Below, one piece after another: positions 9,609 through 17,411 of a DNA stretch of 64,000 bases. The stretch's first letter is position 1; the number at the start of each line of letters is the position of its first letter. The notes beneath the pieces were generated by a model. That model did not search any database, had not been told where the DNA came from, and saw nothing but the letters and a program-made list of their open reading frames with translations. The DNA is from Pontibacter oryzae (lineage in GTDB: Bacteria; Bacteroidota; Bacteroidia; Cytophagales; Hymenobacteraceae). The DNA lies in NCBI RefSeq assembly GCF_003576375.1, contig NZ_QWGE01000004.1, positions 1 through 64,000 of the forward strand. The letters are read 5' to 3'. The translations under genes and the position numbers were made by a program.

Positions 9609-11162
9609 ATGAGCTTAGAAGTTAAAGTGCCTGCCGTAGGTGAGTCGATCACGGAGGTAACCATAGCCCAATGGCTAAAGAAAGACGGTGACCGCGTGGA
9701 GATGGATGAGGTGATTGCGGAATTGGAGTCTGACAAAGCCACATTCGAATTGCCAGCCGAAGCCGCAGGCATTTTACGCATAGTAGCACAAGAAGGCGAT
9801 ACCATTGATGTGGGTGCCGTTATCTGTAAAATAGACCAGGACGGTGCTGCGGCATCTGCTCCTGCGGCGCCAGCTGCTGCTGAGGCAGCTCAGGAGTCTG
9901 CTCCGGCTGCTACTGCCCAGGCTGCTGGCCAAACTGTTGAAATGACGGTGCCTACTGTAGGTGAGTCCATCACGGAAGTTACTATTGCCAGCTGGCTGAA
10001 AAGCGATGGCGACCAGGTAGAGATGGATGAGGTAATTGCGGAATTGGAGTCTGACAAGGCTACGTTCGAATTGCCAGCCGAAGCAACTGGTACGCTGCAA
10101 ATAGTAGCTAAAGAAGGCGATACAGTAGAGATTGGCGGTCTGCTTTGCAAGATTGTTGCTGGTGCGGGCGCAGGCGCTGCGAAACCAGCTGCTCAGCCAA
10201 GCGCTCCGGCTGCACAGGCTGCCCAACCGGCTGCTGCTGCTACATCAGGCGCACAAACGTATGCTTCGGGCACGCCATCTCCGGCTGCAGGCAAAATCCT
10301 TTCTGAGAAGGGCATTAACCCGGCTGACGTACAAGGTACAGGTCGTGATGGACGCATTACAAAGGAGGATGCGCAAAGCGCACAGAAAGCTGCGGCCAAG
10401 CCAGCTGCTGCCCCAGCTGCCAAGCAAGCGGCCGCTGCAGAAGCACCAGCCGCTTCTGGCAACCGCGATCAGCGCCGCGAGAAAATGAGCGCGCTTCGCA
10501 AAACAGTTGCCCGCCGCCTGGTGCAGGTGAAAAACGAAACGGCCATGCTTACTACCTTCAATGAGGTAGACATGAAGCCGATCATGGACATCCGCGCCAA
10601 GTATAAAGACAAGTTTAAGGAAGTACACGAAGTAGGCTTAGGCTTTATGTCGTTCTTCACGAAGGCTTGTACTGTTGCTTTGCAGGAATGGCCAGCGGTA
10701 AACGCACAGATTGATGGCACTGAAATGGTGTTCAGCGATTTTGTGGACGTTTCTATTGCGGTTTCTTCGCCGAAAGGCCTGGTAGTACCGGTGATCCGTA
10801 ATGCAGAACAACTTTCACTGGACGGCATTGAGAAAGAAGTAGTTCGTTTAGCCAAGAAGGCCCGCGACGGGAAACTTTCTATCGAGGAAATGACTGGTGG
10901 TACTTTCACGATCACCAACGGTGGTATCTTCGGCTCCATGATGTCTACACCGATTATCAACGCGCCGCAGTCGGCCATACTTGGCATGCACAACATCGTA
11001 CAGCGCCCGGTTGCCATCAACGGACAAGTTGAGATTCGCCCGATGATGTACCTGGCCCTGTCTTACGACCACCGCATCATCGACGGCCGTGAGTCGGTAA
11101 GCTTCCTGGTACGCGTGAAGGAATTGCTTGAGGACCCGATGCGCCTGCTGCTTGGCGTATAG
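9609..11162 (+). CDS. sucB: 2-oxoglutarate dehydrogenase E2, dihydrolipoyl succinyltransferase, two lipoyl domains
   Basis: Transfers the succinyl group from E1 via lipoyllysine to CoA and forms the core of the complex. Two tandem lipoyl domains are visible, each with [15 protein letters not shown]; the modified lysines are Lys43 and Lys150. They are separated by Ala/Pro-rich hinges. A peripheral-subunit-binding domain lies near 218-255 ([30 protein letters not shown]). The catalytic domain ends with SYDHRIIDG, giving His488 and Asp492. E2o proteins usually have one lipoyl domain, so the duplication is notable. It could be an E2 serving more than one dehydrogenase, but the sucA/lpdA context favours succinyltransferase. 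Confidence 0.94.
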   Translation: MSLEVKVPAVGESITEVTIAQWLKKDGDRVEMDEVIAELESDKATFELPAEAAGILRIVAQEGDTIDVGAVICKIDQDGAAASAPAAPAAAEAAQESAPAATAQAAGQTVEMTVPTVGESITEVTIASWLKSDGDQVEMDEVIAELESDKATFELPAEATGTLQIVAKEGDTVEIGGLLCKIVAGAGAGAAKPAAQPSAPAAQAAQPAAAATSGAQTYASGTPSPAAGKILSEKGINPADVQGTGRDGRITKEDAQSAQKAAAKPAAAPAAKQAAAAEAPAASGNRDQRREKMSALRKTVARRLVQVKNETAMLTTFNEVDMKPIMDIRAKYKDKFKEVHEVGLGFMSFFTKACTVALQEWPAVNAQIDGTEMVFSDFVDVSIAVSSPKGLVVPVIRNAEQLSLDGIEKEVVRLAKKARDGKLSIEEMTGGTFTITNGGIFGSMMSTPIINAPQSAILGMHNIVQRPVAINGQVEIRPMMYLALSYDHRIIDGRESVSFLVRVKELLEDPMRLLLGV

Positions 11163-11173
11163 CCAAGCGCTAA

Positions 11174-11203
11174 TTATGAATTAGAAATTAGAAATTAGAA
11201 ATT
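11174..11203 (+). repeat. ATTAGAA tandem repeat abutting the S23 start
   Basis: The 7-nt unit ATTAGAA occurs three times in succession directly before the GTG start of the S23 gene. The reverse-complement counterpart (AATTTCTAA units) begins at the S23 stop codon, about 11568-11594, so the gene sits inside an imperfect inverted repeat. Confidence 0.7.
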
Positions 11204-11569
11204 GTGGAGGAGGGGAAAAAGGAGGATGTCATTTGCGATAAAAGCTATGCTTTTGCCCTTCGTGTAGTGAAGCTGTACAAATTCCTGACTGGAGAACAAA
11301 AAGAATTTGTGCTGGCAAAGCAGCTGTTGCGAAGCGGGACTTCTATTGGAGCAAATGTAGAGGAGGCCATCGCTGCAAGTTCTAAAGCTGATTTCGTTCA
11401 TAAATTAAACATTGCCGCAAAAGAGGCACGGGAAACATCATACTGGCTGCGCTTACTCAAGGACAGCCAGTATATTCCTGAAAATGCGTTTGATTCTATA
11501 CATGAGGAATGTATGCAGTTGCGAAAGATCATCAGCAAGATCCTTATCACGATGAAATCGAACGCATAA
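11204..11569 (+). CDS. Four-helix bundle protein, S23/23S rRNA intervening-sequence family
   Basis: Small helical protein of about 121 residues. The sequence shows the family features: KSYAFALRVVKLYKFL, then LAKQLLRSGTSIGANVEEAIAASSKADFVHKLNIAAKEARETSYWLRLL and a C-terminal helix with LRKIISKIL. The start is GTG at 11204; an in-frame TAG lies 15 nt upstream. Related proteins were first found in intervening sequences of 23S rRNA genes, and free-standing copies are common in Bacteroidota; their function is unknown. Here it interrupts the sucB-lpdA gap and is flanked on both sides by AT-rich repeats, so it looks like an inserted cassette. Confidence 0.85.
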   Translation: MEEGKKEDVICDKSYAFALRVVKLYKFLTGEQKEFVLAKQLLRSGTSIGANVEEAIAASSKADFVHKLNIAAKEARETSYWLRLLKDSQYIPENAFDSIHEECMQLRKIISKILITMKSNA

Positions 11570-11597
11570 TTTCTAATTTTTAATTTCTAATTTAAAA

Positions 11598-13001
11598 ATG
11601 AATTACGACGTAGTAGTAATCGGTTCTGGCCCTGGCGGGTATGTGGCGGCGATTCGTTGCGCGCAGCTAGGCCTGAAAACCGCGATCATAGAGAAGTATA
11701 ATGTATTGGGCGGTACTTGCCTGAATGTAGGCTGTATTCCGTCCAAAGCCCTGCTCGACTCTTCGGAGCATTACCACAACGCGGCGCACGCTTTCTCGGA
11801 GCACGGCATCGAGTTGGGGAACCTGAAGGTGAACCTGACGCAGATGATCAAGCGCAAGGGCGAGGTAGTGAAGTCGAACAACGACGGAATTTCATATCTG
11901 ATGAAGAAGAACAAGATCGATACATACTTCGGCCTTGGCTCTTTTGTGAACAAAAACACGATCAAGGTTACCGACGCAGAAGGCAAAGAGCAGCAGATCG
12001 AAACAAAGAAAACGATTATCGCGACTGGTTCTAAGCCAACCACGCTGCCGTTCCTTCCTCTTGATAAGAAACGCATTATTACCTCAACTGAGGCTTTATC
12101 GCTGACGGAAATCCCGAAAAACATGATCATCATCGGTGGTGGTGTGATCGGTTTGGAGTTGGGGTCGGTGTATGCCCGCTTGGGTGCTAAAGTACAGGTG
12201 ATCGAGTACATGGATTCCATTATCCCGACCATGGACCGTGCGCTGGGCAAAGAGCTGATGCGCATCCTGAAGAAATCGCTGAAGTTTGAGTTCTTCATGA
12301 GCCACAAAGTAACCGGCGCTACTAACGAGGGCGAGGTAGTGAAGGTGACTGCCGAAAACCCGAAAGGCGAAACCGTGACATTTGAAGGCGATTACGTGCT
12401 GGTATCTGTTGGCCGCAAGCCGTACACCGAAGGCCTTGGTCTGGAGAATGCCGGGGTGCAGATGGGCGAGCGCGGTATGATTGCCGTAAACGACCATCTG
12501 GAAACAAACGTGCCGGGCATCTTCGCGATTGGAGATGTGGTGCGTGGCGCGATGCTAGCGCACAAAGCCGAGGAAGAAGGTGTGCTGGTAGCAGAACACA
12601 TCGTAGGGCAGAAGCCGCACATCAACTATAATCTGATCCCGGGTGTGGTTTATACTTGGCCAGAAGTGGCTGGTGTAGGCTTTACCGAAGAGCAACTGAA
12701 GGAGCAAGGTCGTGCCTACAAGTCTGGTTCGTTCCCGTTCAAAGCATCAGGTCGTGCCAAGGCATCCGGTGATACCGACGGTTTTGTGAAAGTGTTGGCA
12801 GACAAGGAGACAGATGAGATCCTGGGCGTGCACATGATCGGCCCACGCATTGCTGACCTGATTGCCGAAGCGGTAACAGCTATGGAATTCCGTGCCTCTG
12901 CCGAGGATGTGGCCCGTATGAGCCACGCCCACCCAACCTATGCGGAAGCCATGAAAGAAGCTTGTTTAGCCGCCACGGAAAACCGCGCTTTGCATATCTA
13001 A
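11598..13001 (+). CDS. lpdA: Dihydrolipoyl dehydrogenase (E3)
   Basis: FAD flavoprotein that reoxidises dihydrolipoamide on E2 with NAD+. The N-terminal GxGxxG motif is followed by the redox disulfide in GGTCLNVGCIPSK (Cys41 and Cys46). A second nucleotide fold begins at MIIIGGGVIGLELGSVYARLGAKV, and AIGDVVRGAMLAHKA is the second FAD contact. The C-terminal dimer-interface motif HAHPTYAEAMKEA carries the catalytic His445-Glu450 pair. 467 residues is the normal length. As third enzyme gene of the cluster it likely serves 2-oxoglutarate dehydrogenase and possibly other complexes. Confidence 0.95.
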   Translation: MNYDVVVIGSGPGGYVAAIRCAQLGLKTAIIEKYNVLGGTCLNVGCIPSKALLDSSEHYHNAAHAFSEHGIELGNLKVNLTQMIKRKGEVVKSNNDGISYLMKKNKIDTYFGLGSFVNKNTIKVTDAEGKEQQIETKKTIIATGSKPTTLPFLPLDKKRIITSTEALSLTEIPKNMIIIGGGVIGLELGSVYARLGAKVQVIEYMDSIIPTMDRALGKELMRILKKSLKFEFFMSHKVTGATNEGEVVKVTAENPKGETVTFEGDYVLVSVGRKPYTEGLGLENAGVQMGERGMIAVNDHLETNVPGIFAIGDVVRGAMLAHKAEEEGVLVAEHIVGQKPHINYNLIPGVVYTWPEVAGVGFTEEQLKEQGRAYKSGSFPFKASGRAKASGDTDGFVKVLADKETDEILGVHMIGPRIADLIAEAVTAMEFRASAEDVARMSHAHPTYAEAMKEACLAATENRALHI

Positions 13002-13030
13002 GCTATTTCATACATTAATTTATACCTGGC

Positions 13031-13062
13031 AGCGCCACCCTTCGGGGTGGCGCTGTTTGTTT
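13031..13062 (+). terminator. Terminator of the sucA-sucB-lpdA operon
   Basis: AGCGCCACCC, a TTCG tetraloop and GGGTGGCGCT form a perfect 10-bp hairpin followed by a T-rich run (GTTTGTTTTT). Confidence 0.92.
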
Positions 13063-13107
13063 TTATAGGCTTTACCAAGAGAAGGTTAAAATATTTTTAT
13101 CAAACAC

Positions 13108-13137
13108 TTGCGAATCAGAAAACCTTCTTTACATTTG
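13108..13137 (+). promoter_or_regulatory. Promoter of the GntR-ABC transporter operon
   Basis: TTG at 13108-13110, exactly 19 bp, then TACATTTG at 13130-13137. This is a full match to the Bacteroidota TTG-N19-TAnnTTTG promoter. Transcription should start near 13144, inside the operator-like inverted repeat that follows. Confidence 0.8.
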
Positions 13138-13138
13138 T

Positions 13139-13162
13139 AGTGTACTAGTAATCTAATACACT
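13139..13162 (+). promoter_or_regulatory. Operator-like inverted repeat, YtrA type
   Basis: AGTGTA at 13139-13144 and TACACT at 13157-13162 are inverted copies separated by 12 bp; the inner CTAG/CTAA also pair, giving 9 of 10 bases complementary per arm. It covers the expected transcription start. B. subtilis YtrA is known to bind AGTGTA-13 bp-TACACT, and this operon encodes a YtrA-type GntR regulator, so autoregulation is a strong inference. Confidence 0.72.
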
Positions 13163-13176
13163 AAGCCGATGAAACT

Positions 13177-14028
13177 ATGATTGAACTTTCACACATCAAC
13201 TTCAGGTATAAAAAGAAGAAACAGCTCTTCGAGAACCTGAGCCTTACTTTGCAGCCTGGCTTTATTTATGGCTTGCTGGGCAAGAACGGCGCCGGCAAAT
13301 CGTCGCTGCTGAAGCTAGTTTCCGGGCTACTGTACCCGAATAGCGGGCAGTGCACCGTGTTTGGCCACCATGCCGCCGCGCGTAAGCCCGCCATGCTGCA
13401 GGATATCTATATGATTCCGGAGGAGTTTGAGCTGCCACCAGTTAGTCTGGCCACGTTCGTGAAGATCAATTCGGTGTTCTATACCAGGTTCAGCCAAAAC
13501 CAACTGAACGCATATCTGGCGGAGTTTGAGCTGTCGGACGATGCGAAGCTTTCTACCTTGTCTTATGGCCAGAAGAAGAAATTCCTGATTGCCTTTGGCC
13601 TGGCTACCAACGCGCGCGTGCTCATACTTGACGAGCCAACCAACGGCCTCGACATTCCTTCCAAAAGCCAGTTCCGCAAGATTATGGCGGCCTCTCTGGA
13701 CGAGGATAAGATCATCATCATCTCCACACATCAGGTGCGCGACCTAGAAAACCTGATCGATAACATTGTGGTGCTGGAGCAAGGCAACATCATCTTTAAC
13801 TACAGCATTGCCCATATTTCTGAGCGCCTGGCTTTTGAGTACAACCTGGCCGGCGTGCCGGATGAGGAGATTCTGTACACAGAGGAGTTGCAGGGCCGAA
13901 AAGCGGGCATCGTGAAGAACATAGCAGGCGTGGACAGCCGCGTGGACATGGAGCTGCTGTTTAACGGCATCGTTAAAAATGCGCCTGCCATTAACGAGGC
14001 CTTCGCCAACCTGAAGTATGAGTACTAA
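13177..14028 (+). CDS. ABC transporter ATP-binding protein
   Basis: ATPase subunit of an ABC-2 type system, 283 residues. The Walker A GKNGAGKSS starts at residue 35. The signature region reads LSYGQKKK rather than LSGGQ, and the Walker B/D-loop is VLILDEPTNGLD, followed by the H-loop STHQVRD. The C-terminal extension has no recognised fold. First gene of an operon with a small membrane protein, a membrane permease-like protein and a GntR/YtrA regulator. By analogy with ytr operons it may respond to cell-envelope stress; the transported substrate is unknown. Confidence 0.92.
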   Translation: MIELSHINFRYKKKKQLFENLSLTLQPGFIYGLLGKNGAGKSSLLKLVSGLLYPNSGQCTVFGHHAAARKPAMLQDIYMIPEEFELPPVSLATFVKINSVFYTRFSQNQLNAYLAEFELSDDAKLSTLSYGQKKKFLIAFGLATNARVLILDEPTNGLDIPSKSQFRKIMAASLDEDKIIIISTHQVRDLENLIDNIVVLEQGNIIFNYSIAHISERLAFEYNLAGVPDEEILYTEELQGRKAGIVKNIAGVDSRVDMELLFNGIVKNAPAINEAFANLKYEY

Positions 14029-14236
14029 GCCTGACACCGAAAATATAAATCAGCTTGCCACCGGCAGGATGCTCCGAAGCATACGCACCCTGTTAACGGC
14101 CTTGGTTGCTGCCGTGTGTGCCGTGCTGCTTACCACCAAACAGGTAAACTATACTTACCCCATGGAGGCGCTCCTGAAAAGTATAATCAAAGATAATTCT
14201 ATTGTTGACGACCATTTGTACAAAATAAAACTATGA
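14018..14236 (+). CDS. Small single-pass membrane protein in the ABC operon
   Basis: A 72-residue protein with one hydrophobic helix (LLTALVAAVCAVLLTT, about residues 24-39) flanked by charged ends. It overlaps the ATPase gene by 11 nt and the next gene by 4 nt (ATGA), which indicates translational coupling and supports it as a real gene. No family recognised. Its position between ATPase and permease suggests an accessory subunit. Confidence 0.7.
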   Translation: MSTKPDTENINQLATGRMLRSIRTLLTALVAAVCAVLLTTKQVNYTYPMEALLKSIIKDNSIVDDHLYKIKL

Positions 14237-14970
14237 CTACTGAACTCAACCTGACACGGCTGGGCCACTTTATAAAGCGGCAGCTGTACATGAACCTGAG
14301 CGCTATGTGGGTTGCCATCGCGGCCGTTACCGGCATACTGCTAGTGGTGTCCGGCTTTGTGGCCTACTTTAACCCAGATGATGTAAGAAACCTGATCCCT
14401 TTTTACCTGGTGGTGTTTTTTCTGGGAGGGTACATTTTTACCAGTATGATTTTTAATGAGATGCACTCGCCTCAGAAAAGCTATGCCTTTTTAACCTTGC
14501 CGGTTTCTACTGCCGAAAAACTAGTGGGGGCCTGGGTGATAGTAGCACCGGTATACCTGATTACGGCTGTCGCAAGTATGTTTATACTTGGCGCTGCCAG
14601 CTCCTGGGTGGCTGGTGAACCTGTTGCTCTGCCGGGCCTACTGGGTAAAAACGCATTTAAGATATTAGGTATATTTCTAGTGTGCCAAACGATTTTCTTC
14701 TTAGGCGCAACAGCCTTTAAAGGCAACAATTTCCTGAAAACACTGCTGGCGCTGTTCGTCTTTTTTACCCTGTGGGCCATGTATACTGGCGGTGTGGGAT
14801 ATATACTCTTCGGAGCGAACGGAAGCGGAGTAAATCATGGCTTTTCTCACGAATTCAAAAATCTTATGGAAGCGTTTGTAAAGCATATCCTTCCATTCCT
14901 GTTCTGGTTTGTGCTGCCGCTGTACCTGCTGGTGGTGTCGTATTTTAAATTGAAAGAAAGGCAAGTGTAA
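14233..14970 (+). CDS. Multi-pass membrane protein, probable ABC permease subunit
   Basis: 245 residues with about six hydrophobic segments, among them MWVAIAAVTGILLVVSGFVA, LIPFYLVVFFLGGYIF, VIVAPVYLITAVASMFILGA, ILGIFLVCQTIFFLGATAF and a C-terminal FLFWFVLPLYLLVVSYFKL. The pattern fits the membrane partner of an ABC-2 transporter, though no decisive motif is present. The start overlaps the preceding stop and the next gene begins 2 nt after its stop, so the operon is tightly packed. Confidence 0.8.
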   Translation: MTTELNLTRLGHFIKRQLYMNLSAMWVAIAAVTGILLVVSGFVAYFNPDDVRNLIPFYLVVFFLGGYIFTSMIFNEMHSPQKSYAFLTLPVSTAEKLVGAWVIVAPVYLITAVASMFILGAASSWVAGEPVALPGLLGKNAFKILGIFLVCQTIFFLGATAFKGNNFLKTLLALFVFFTLWAMYTGGVGYILFGANGSGVNHGFSHEFKNLMEAFVKHILPFLFWFVLPLYLLVVSYFKLKERQV

Positions 14971-14971
14971 G

Positions 14972-15343
14972 ATGGAGTTCAAAGACAACCAAGCCATATA
15001 CCTACAGATCGCCAACCGCTTCTTCGAGAACATCCTGAAGAAAGAATGGCAAGCCGGCGACAAAATTCCCTCTATCCGCGATATGGCCGTGGAGTTTGAG
15101 GTAAACCCGAACACTACCATGCGCACGTTCAACTATCTGCAGGATAAGGGCATTATCTACAACAAGCGCGGCATTGGCTACTTCCTGGCCGATGACGGAC
15201 TCGAAAAAACCATTGCCCTGAAAAAAGAGCAGTTTGTGGAGGAGGATCTTCCGGTGTTTCTAAAAACCATGAAACTACTGGGGCTGTCGTTGGAGGATCT
15301 AAAGGCGTATGCTGCCAAGTATGAGGGGCCAAGTATAAATTAA
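14972..15343 (+). CDS. GntR-family transcriptional regulator, YtrA subfamily
   Basis: 123 residues. The N-terminal winged helix-turn-helix is typical GntR: QAIYLQIANRFFENILKKEWQAGDKIPSIRDMAVEFEVNPNTTMRTFNYLQDKGIIYNKRGIGYFL. Only a short C-terminal helical tail follows, as in the YtrA subfamily, which lacks a large effector domain. YtrA-type repressors are characteristically encoded with an ABC transporter they control, as here. The inverted repeat at 13139-13162 is the likely binding site. Confidence 0.92.
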   Translation: MEFKDNQAIYLQIANRFFENILKKEWQAGDKIPSIRDMAVEFEVNPNTTMRTFNYLQDKGIIYNKRGIGYFLADDGLEKTIALKKEQFVEEDLPVFLKTMKLLGLSLEDLKAYAAKYEGPSIN

Positions 15344-15372
15344 CCGATCTCACTATTTTAAAGCGCATTAAC

Positions 15373-15552
15373 ATGAAACTAAGTAATAAACTTCTGCTGG
15401 GCCTGTTTATCGTGATACTGCTCGGGGCCACAGCCGTGATGGGTACTGCCAAGTATTATAGTTCGGATGCCTCGATGCAAACAGAACCGCTGCTCAAAGC
15501 GCCGGCACCACCCGCGCCTCCTTCGCCTCCTTCGCCACCGGTAAATCAGTAA
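15373..15552 (+). CDS. 59-residue membrane-anchored protein with proline-rich tail
   Basis: Short open frame beginning MKLSNKLLLGLFIVILLGAT: a Lys-flanked N-terminal hydrophobic segment of about 18 residues. A C-terminal tail follows with APAPPAPPSPPSPP just before the end. It lies 29 nt after the GntR gene and before a terminator, so it appears to be the last gene of the operon. The hydrophobic segment plus codon use consistent with the neighbours support it as coding; no homologue is known to me. It may be a membrane-anchored extracytoplasmic peptide or a cleaved secreted one. Confidence 0.6.
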   Translation: MKLSNKLLLGLFIVILLGATAVMGTAKYYSSDASMQTEPLLKAPAPPAPPSPPSPPVNQ

Positions 15553-15556
15553 GTAT

Positions 15557-15613
15557 AAAAGCCTTTGTGCCAGCTGCTTTTTAGAGGCGAACGGCGCGAA
15601 GGCTTTATTTTTT
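15557..15613 (+). terminator. Terminator of the GntR-ABC operon
   Basis: AAAGCCTTTGTGCC near 15558 pairs, with two G-U wobbles, with GGCGCGAAGGCTTT ending at 15606, and a T-rich run follows. Confidence 0.7.
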
Positions 15614-15698
15614 TCTGAGGCTCAGGCAACCTTGCCCATACTTGCTACATCTTTTAAGCAAACGCCTCCGGCAACCGATAACCTTAACACATACAACT

Positions 15699-16481
15699 AT
15701 GATCAGAAAAGTACAGGTACTACTCGTTATGCTCATGCTACCCCTAATGGCCTGGGCCCAGACACGTGTAAAAGCATCCGATATTATCGGGAAGATAAAC
15801 AGAGGTGAGGCGGTGTCTTATAAAAATGCCGTTATCGAGGGCGACCTCGACATGACAAAGCTCAAGAACATGAAGCGCAAAAACGGTAACAATGGCTCCA
15901 ATGAGCATGTGAGCACGGTAACTGCCCCGCTTACTTTTGTAAATTGCACCTTTAAAGGCGATGTGCTGGCCTATGTTAGCACAGAGGTGAAAGGCGGCCT
16001 TTTCAGCTACAGCAACGAAGTATACAACACCAATTTTGAGAAAGACGTGATTTTCGAAAGCTGCAATTTTGAGAAGCAGTCTGCCTTTAAGTATAGCGAG
16101 TTCGATGGCAAAGCCAACTTTATGAGCAGCCGATTTGCGGAGGAGGCGCTCTTTAAGTACGCCGAGTTTGATAAGAACCCTAACTTCAGCAACGTGCGCT
16201 TCGATAGAGATGCAAACTTTAAGTATGTTGAGTTTCCGGAGCGCGTAAGTTTTGCAGGCGCTAATTTCGGGGGAGAGGCTAACTTTAAGTATGCAGAGTT
16301 CAACGGAGGCGTAAACTTCGAGAAAGCGCTGTTTAACGGCATCGCCAACTTTAAATATACCGAGGTCCAAAGATCCTTCAACATCAAGGGCGCAAACTTT
16401 AAAGGCAGCGATGACTTTAAGTATACCAAATTCAACAACGAGCATGTAACCCTGGCTACCCTGCAGCGCATGGCGCAGTAA
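15699..16481 (+). CDS. Exported pentapeptide-like repeat protein
   Basis: 260 residues from the start at 15699, with a signal peptide (MIRKVQVLLVMLMLPLMAWA, cut before QTR). After an N-terminal region containing DLDMTKLKNMKRKNG, the protein consists of about seven repeats of some 20 residues in the style FKYxEFxxxxxFxxAxFxxxAN, the spacing of pentapeptide repeats that fold as a right-handed quadrilateral helix. Two 10-residue half-repeats alternate (FKYAEF and NFxxAxF). Function unknown; exported members in Bacteroidota are uncharacterised. An earlier in-frame ATG at 15642 would precede the signal peptide and is less likely. Confidence 0.82.
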   Translation: MIRKVQVLLVMLMLPLMAWAQTRVKASDIIGKINRGEAVSYKNAVIEGDLDMTKLKNMKRKNGNNGSNEHVSTVTAPLTFVNCTFKGDVLAYVSTEVKGGLFSYSNEVYNTNFEKDVIFESCNFEKQSAFKYSEFDGKANFMSSRFAEEALFKYAEFDKNPNFSNVRFDRDANFKYVEFPERVSFAGANFGGEANFKYAEFNGGVNFEKALFNGIANFKYTEVQRSFNIKGANFKGSDDFKYTKFNNEHVTLATLQRMAQ

Positions 16482-16498
16482 AAATATACATGCCCCTG

Positions 16499-16533
16499 GC
16501 CGCGCCGCTTTGCAAAAGACGGCGCGGCTTTTC
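16499..16533 (+). terminator. Terminator after the pentapeptide-like gene
   Basis: GCCGCGCCG (16499-16507) pairs with CGGCGCGGC (16520-16528), followed by TTTTCT. It ends where the convergent minus-strand gene stops. Confidence 0.85.
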
Positions 16534-17090
16534 TATAGTGGCTGCAGTAATAGCATTACCTTTCCCAGGCCCTCCTCGGCACTATACCCAGGCACCGGCG
16601 GCAGCGCCAGCCAGGCAGCCCGCACCTGGTTCAACAGCTCCAGGTTTATACTTTGGCCATACTTTATACTTGCCGCAGCCACAGCAATGGCCGTTTTAAG
16701 GTGGTTTGCCTTAACCCGCAAAGTATGCGGCGAGTAGCGCCCGGGGTGCAGGTGCACATGCCGGCCCTCGTGCACACCCCAGCGCAAGGCCCACACCGAT
16801 TTATCCGAAAGCGTACAGATGCGGTAGCCGTTAGGGGTAAGGTACTCCCGGAACGCCTCCGGTTGCACCAAATCCTGTTGCTGCAAGTATAAGATAACTT
16901 CCTCCGATAGCTGCCGCGCCGTGAGCGGCCCGATATATAGGTCGAGTTGCGAGCCACCGATGGTGCGCAGGGCTTTCTGCAGCTGTGTTTCTGGCAGGTT
17001 TATACTTTCCTGCACCAGCTCCCGGATGTAGCCCAAATGGTGCTTGAGTGGGTGGAAAAGTATGGGTTTAGGCAGTTCTTCGCGCATCAT
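16533..17090 (-). CDS. Conserved hypothetical cytoplasmic protein
   Basis: 185 residues, no signal peptide and no transmembrane segment. The N-terminal part is helical (LFHPLKHHLGYIRELVQESINLPETQLQKALRTIG); the central part has WALRWGVHEGRHVHLHPGRYSPHTLRVKANHLKTAIA. The compact reading frame and codon pattern support a real gene. I do not recognise the family. It is convergent with the pentapeptide-like gene. Confidence 0.7.
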   Translation of the reverse strand: MMREELPKPILFHPLKHHLGYIRELVQESINLPETQLQKALRTIGGSQLDLYIGPLTARQLSEEVILYLQQQDLVQPEAFREYLTPNGYRICTLSDKSVWALRWGVHEGRHVHLHPGRYSPHTLRVKANHLKTAIAVAAASIKYGQSINLELLNQVRAAWLALPPVPGYSAEEGLGKVMLLLQPL

Positions 17091-17194
17091 GCATCAGGGC
17101 TGTTAGCTAGCTATACTTCTAACGTATACTTTAAAGGGCTTTGCTTAATGTAGTACAAATACAATATCTAGTAATATATCTGATACTTAAAAAT

Positions 17195-17411
17195 ATGCTA
17201 AACTTACTGTTATTTATAGGTGGCATTGGCCTGATCAAGCTGTTTATACTTCTGATTCCGGTTCTGATTTGGGATATGCCGTGGTAGAAATCGTAACCAG
17301 CGATTTTAAGGACCCGTGGATAAAATCGTATGGCTGCTGCTGGTGCTTCTGATCCCGGTGCTTGGTGTGGCCCTGTATTACTTGCTAGGCCGCAGAAACC
17401 TAGTTAAATAA
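17195..17411 (+). pseudogene. Decayed PLDc_N-type small membrane protein gene, two frameshifts
   Basis: Three frames read in sequence reconstruct one small membrane protein. The frame from 17195 gives MLNLLLFIGGIGLIKLFILL and stops at 17285-17287. The next frame gives YAVVEIVTSDFKDP. The third gives DKIVWLLLVLLIPVLGVALY, then YLLGRRNLVK and a stop at 17409-17411. The joined product matches the PLDc_N pattern (hydrophobic helix, short basic/acidic link, W-hydrophobic-P-x-x-G-x-x-x-Y-x-x-x-GR). Each junction is explained by loss of one base, near 17275 and near 17326. Sequencing error is the alternative. Confidence 0.65.

Noticed and set aside
13169..13180. Three-codon leader ATG AAA CTA TGA overlapping the ABC ATPase start codon
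   Set aside because: Too short to distinguish from chance, and it carries no regulatory codons such as those of attenuation peptides.
15744..16445. 233-codon minus-strand open frame opposite the pentapeptide-like gene
   Set aside because: Its regularity only mirrors the repeats of the coding strand; no start context or family.
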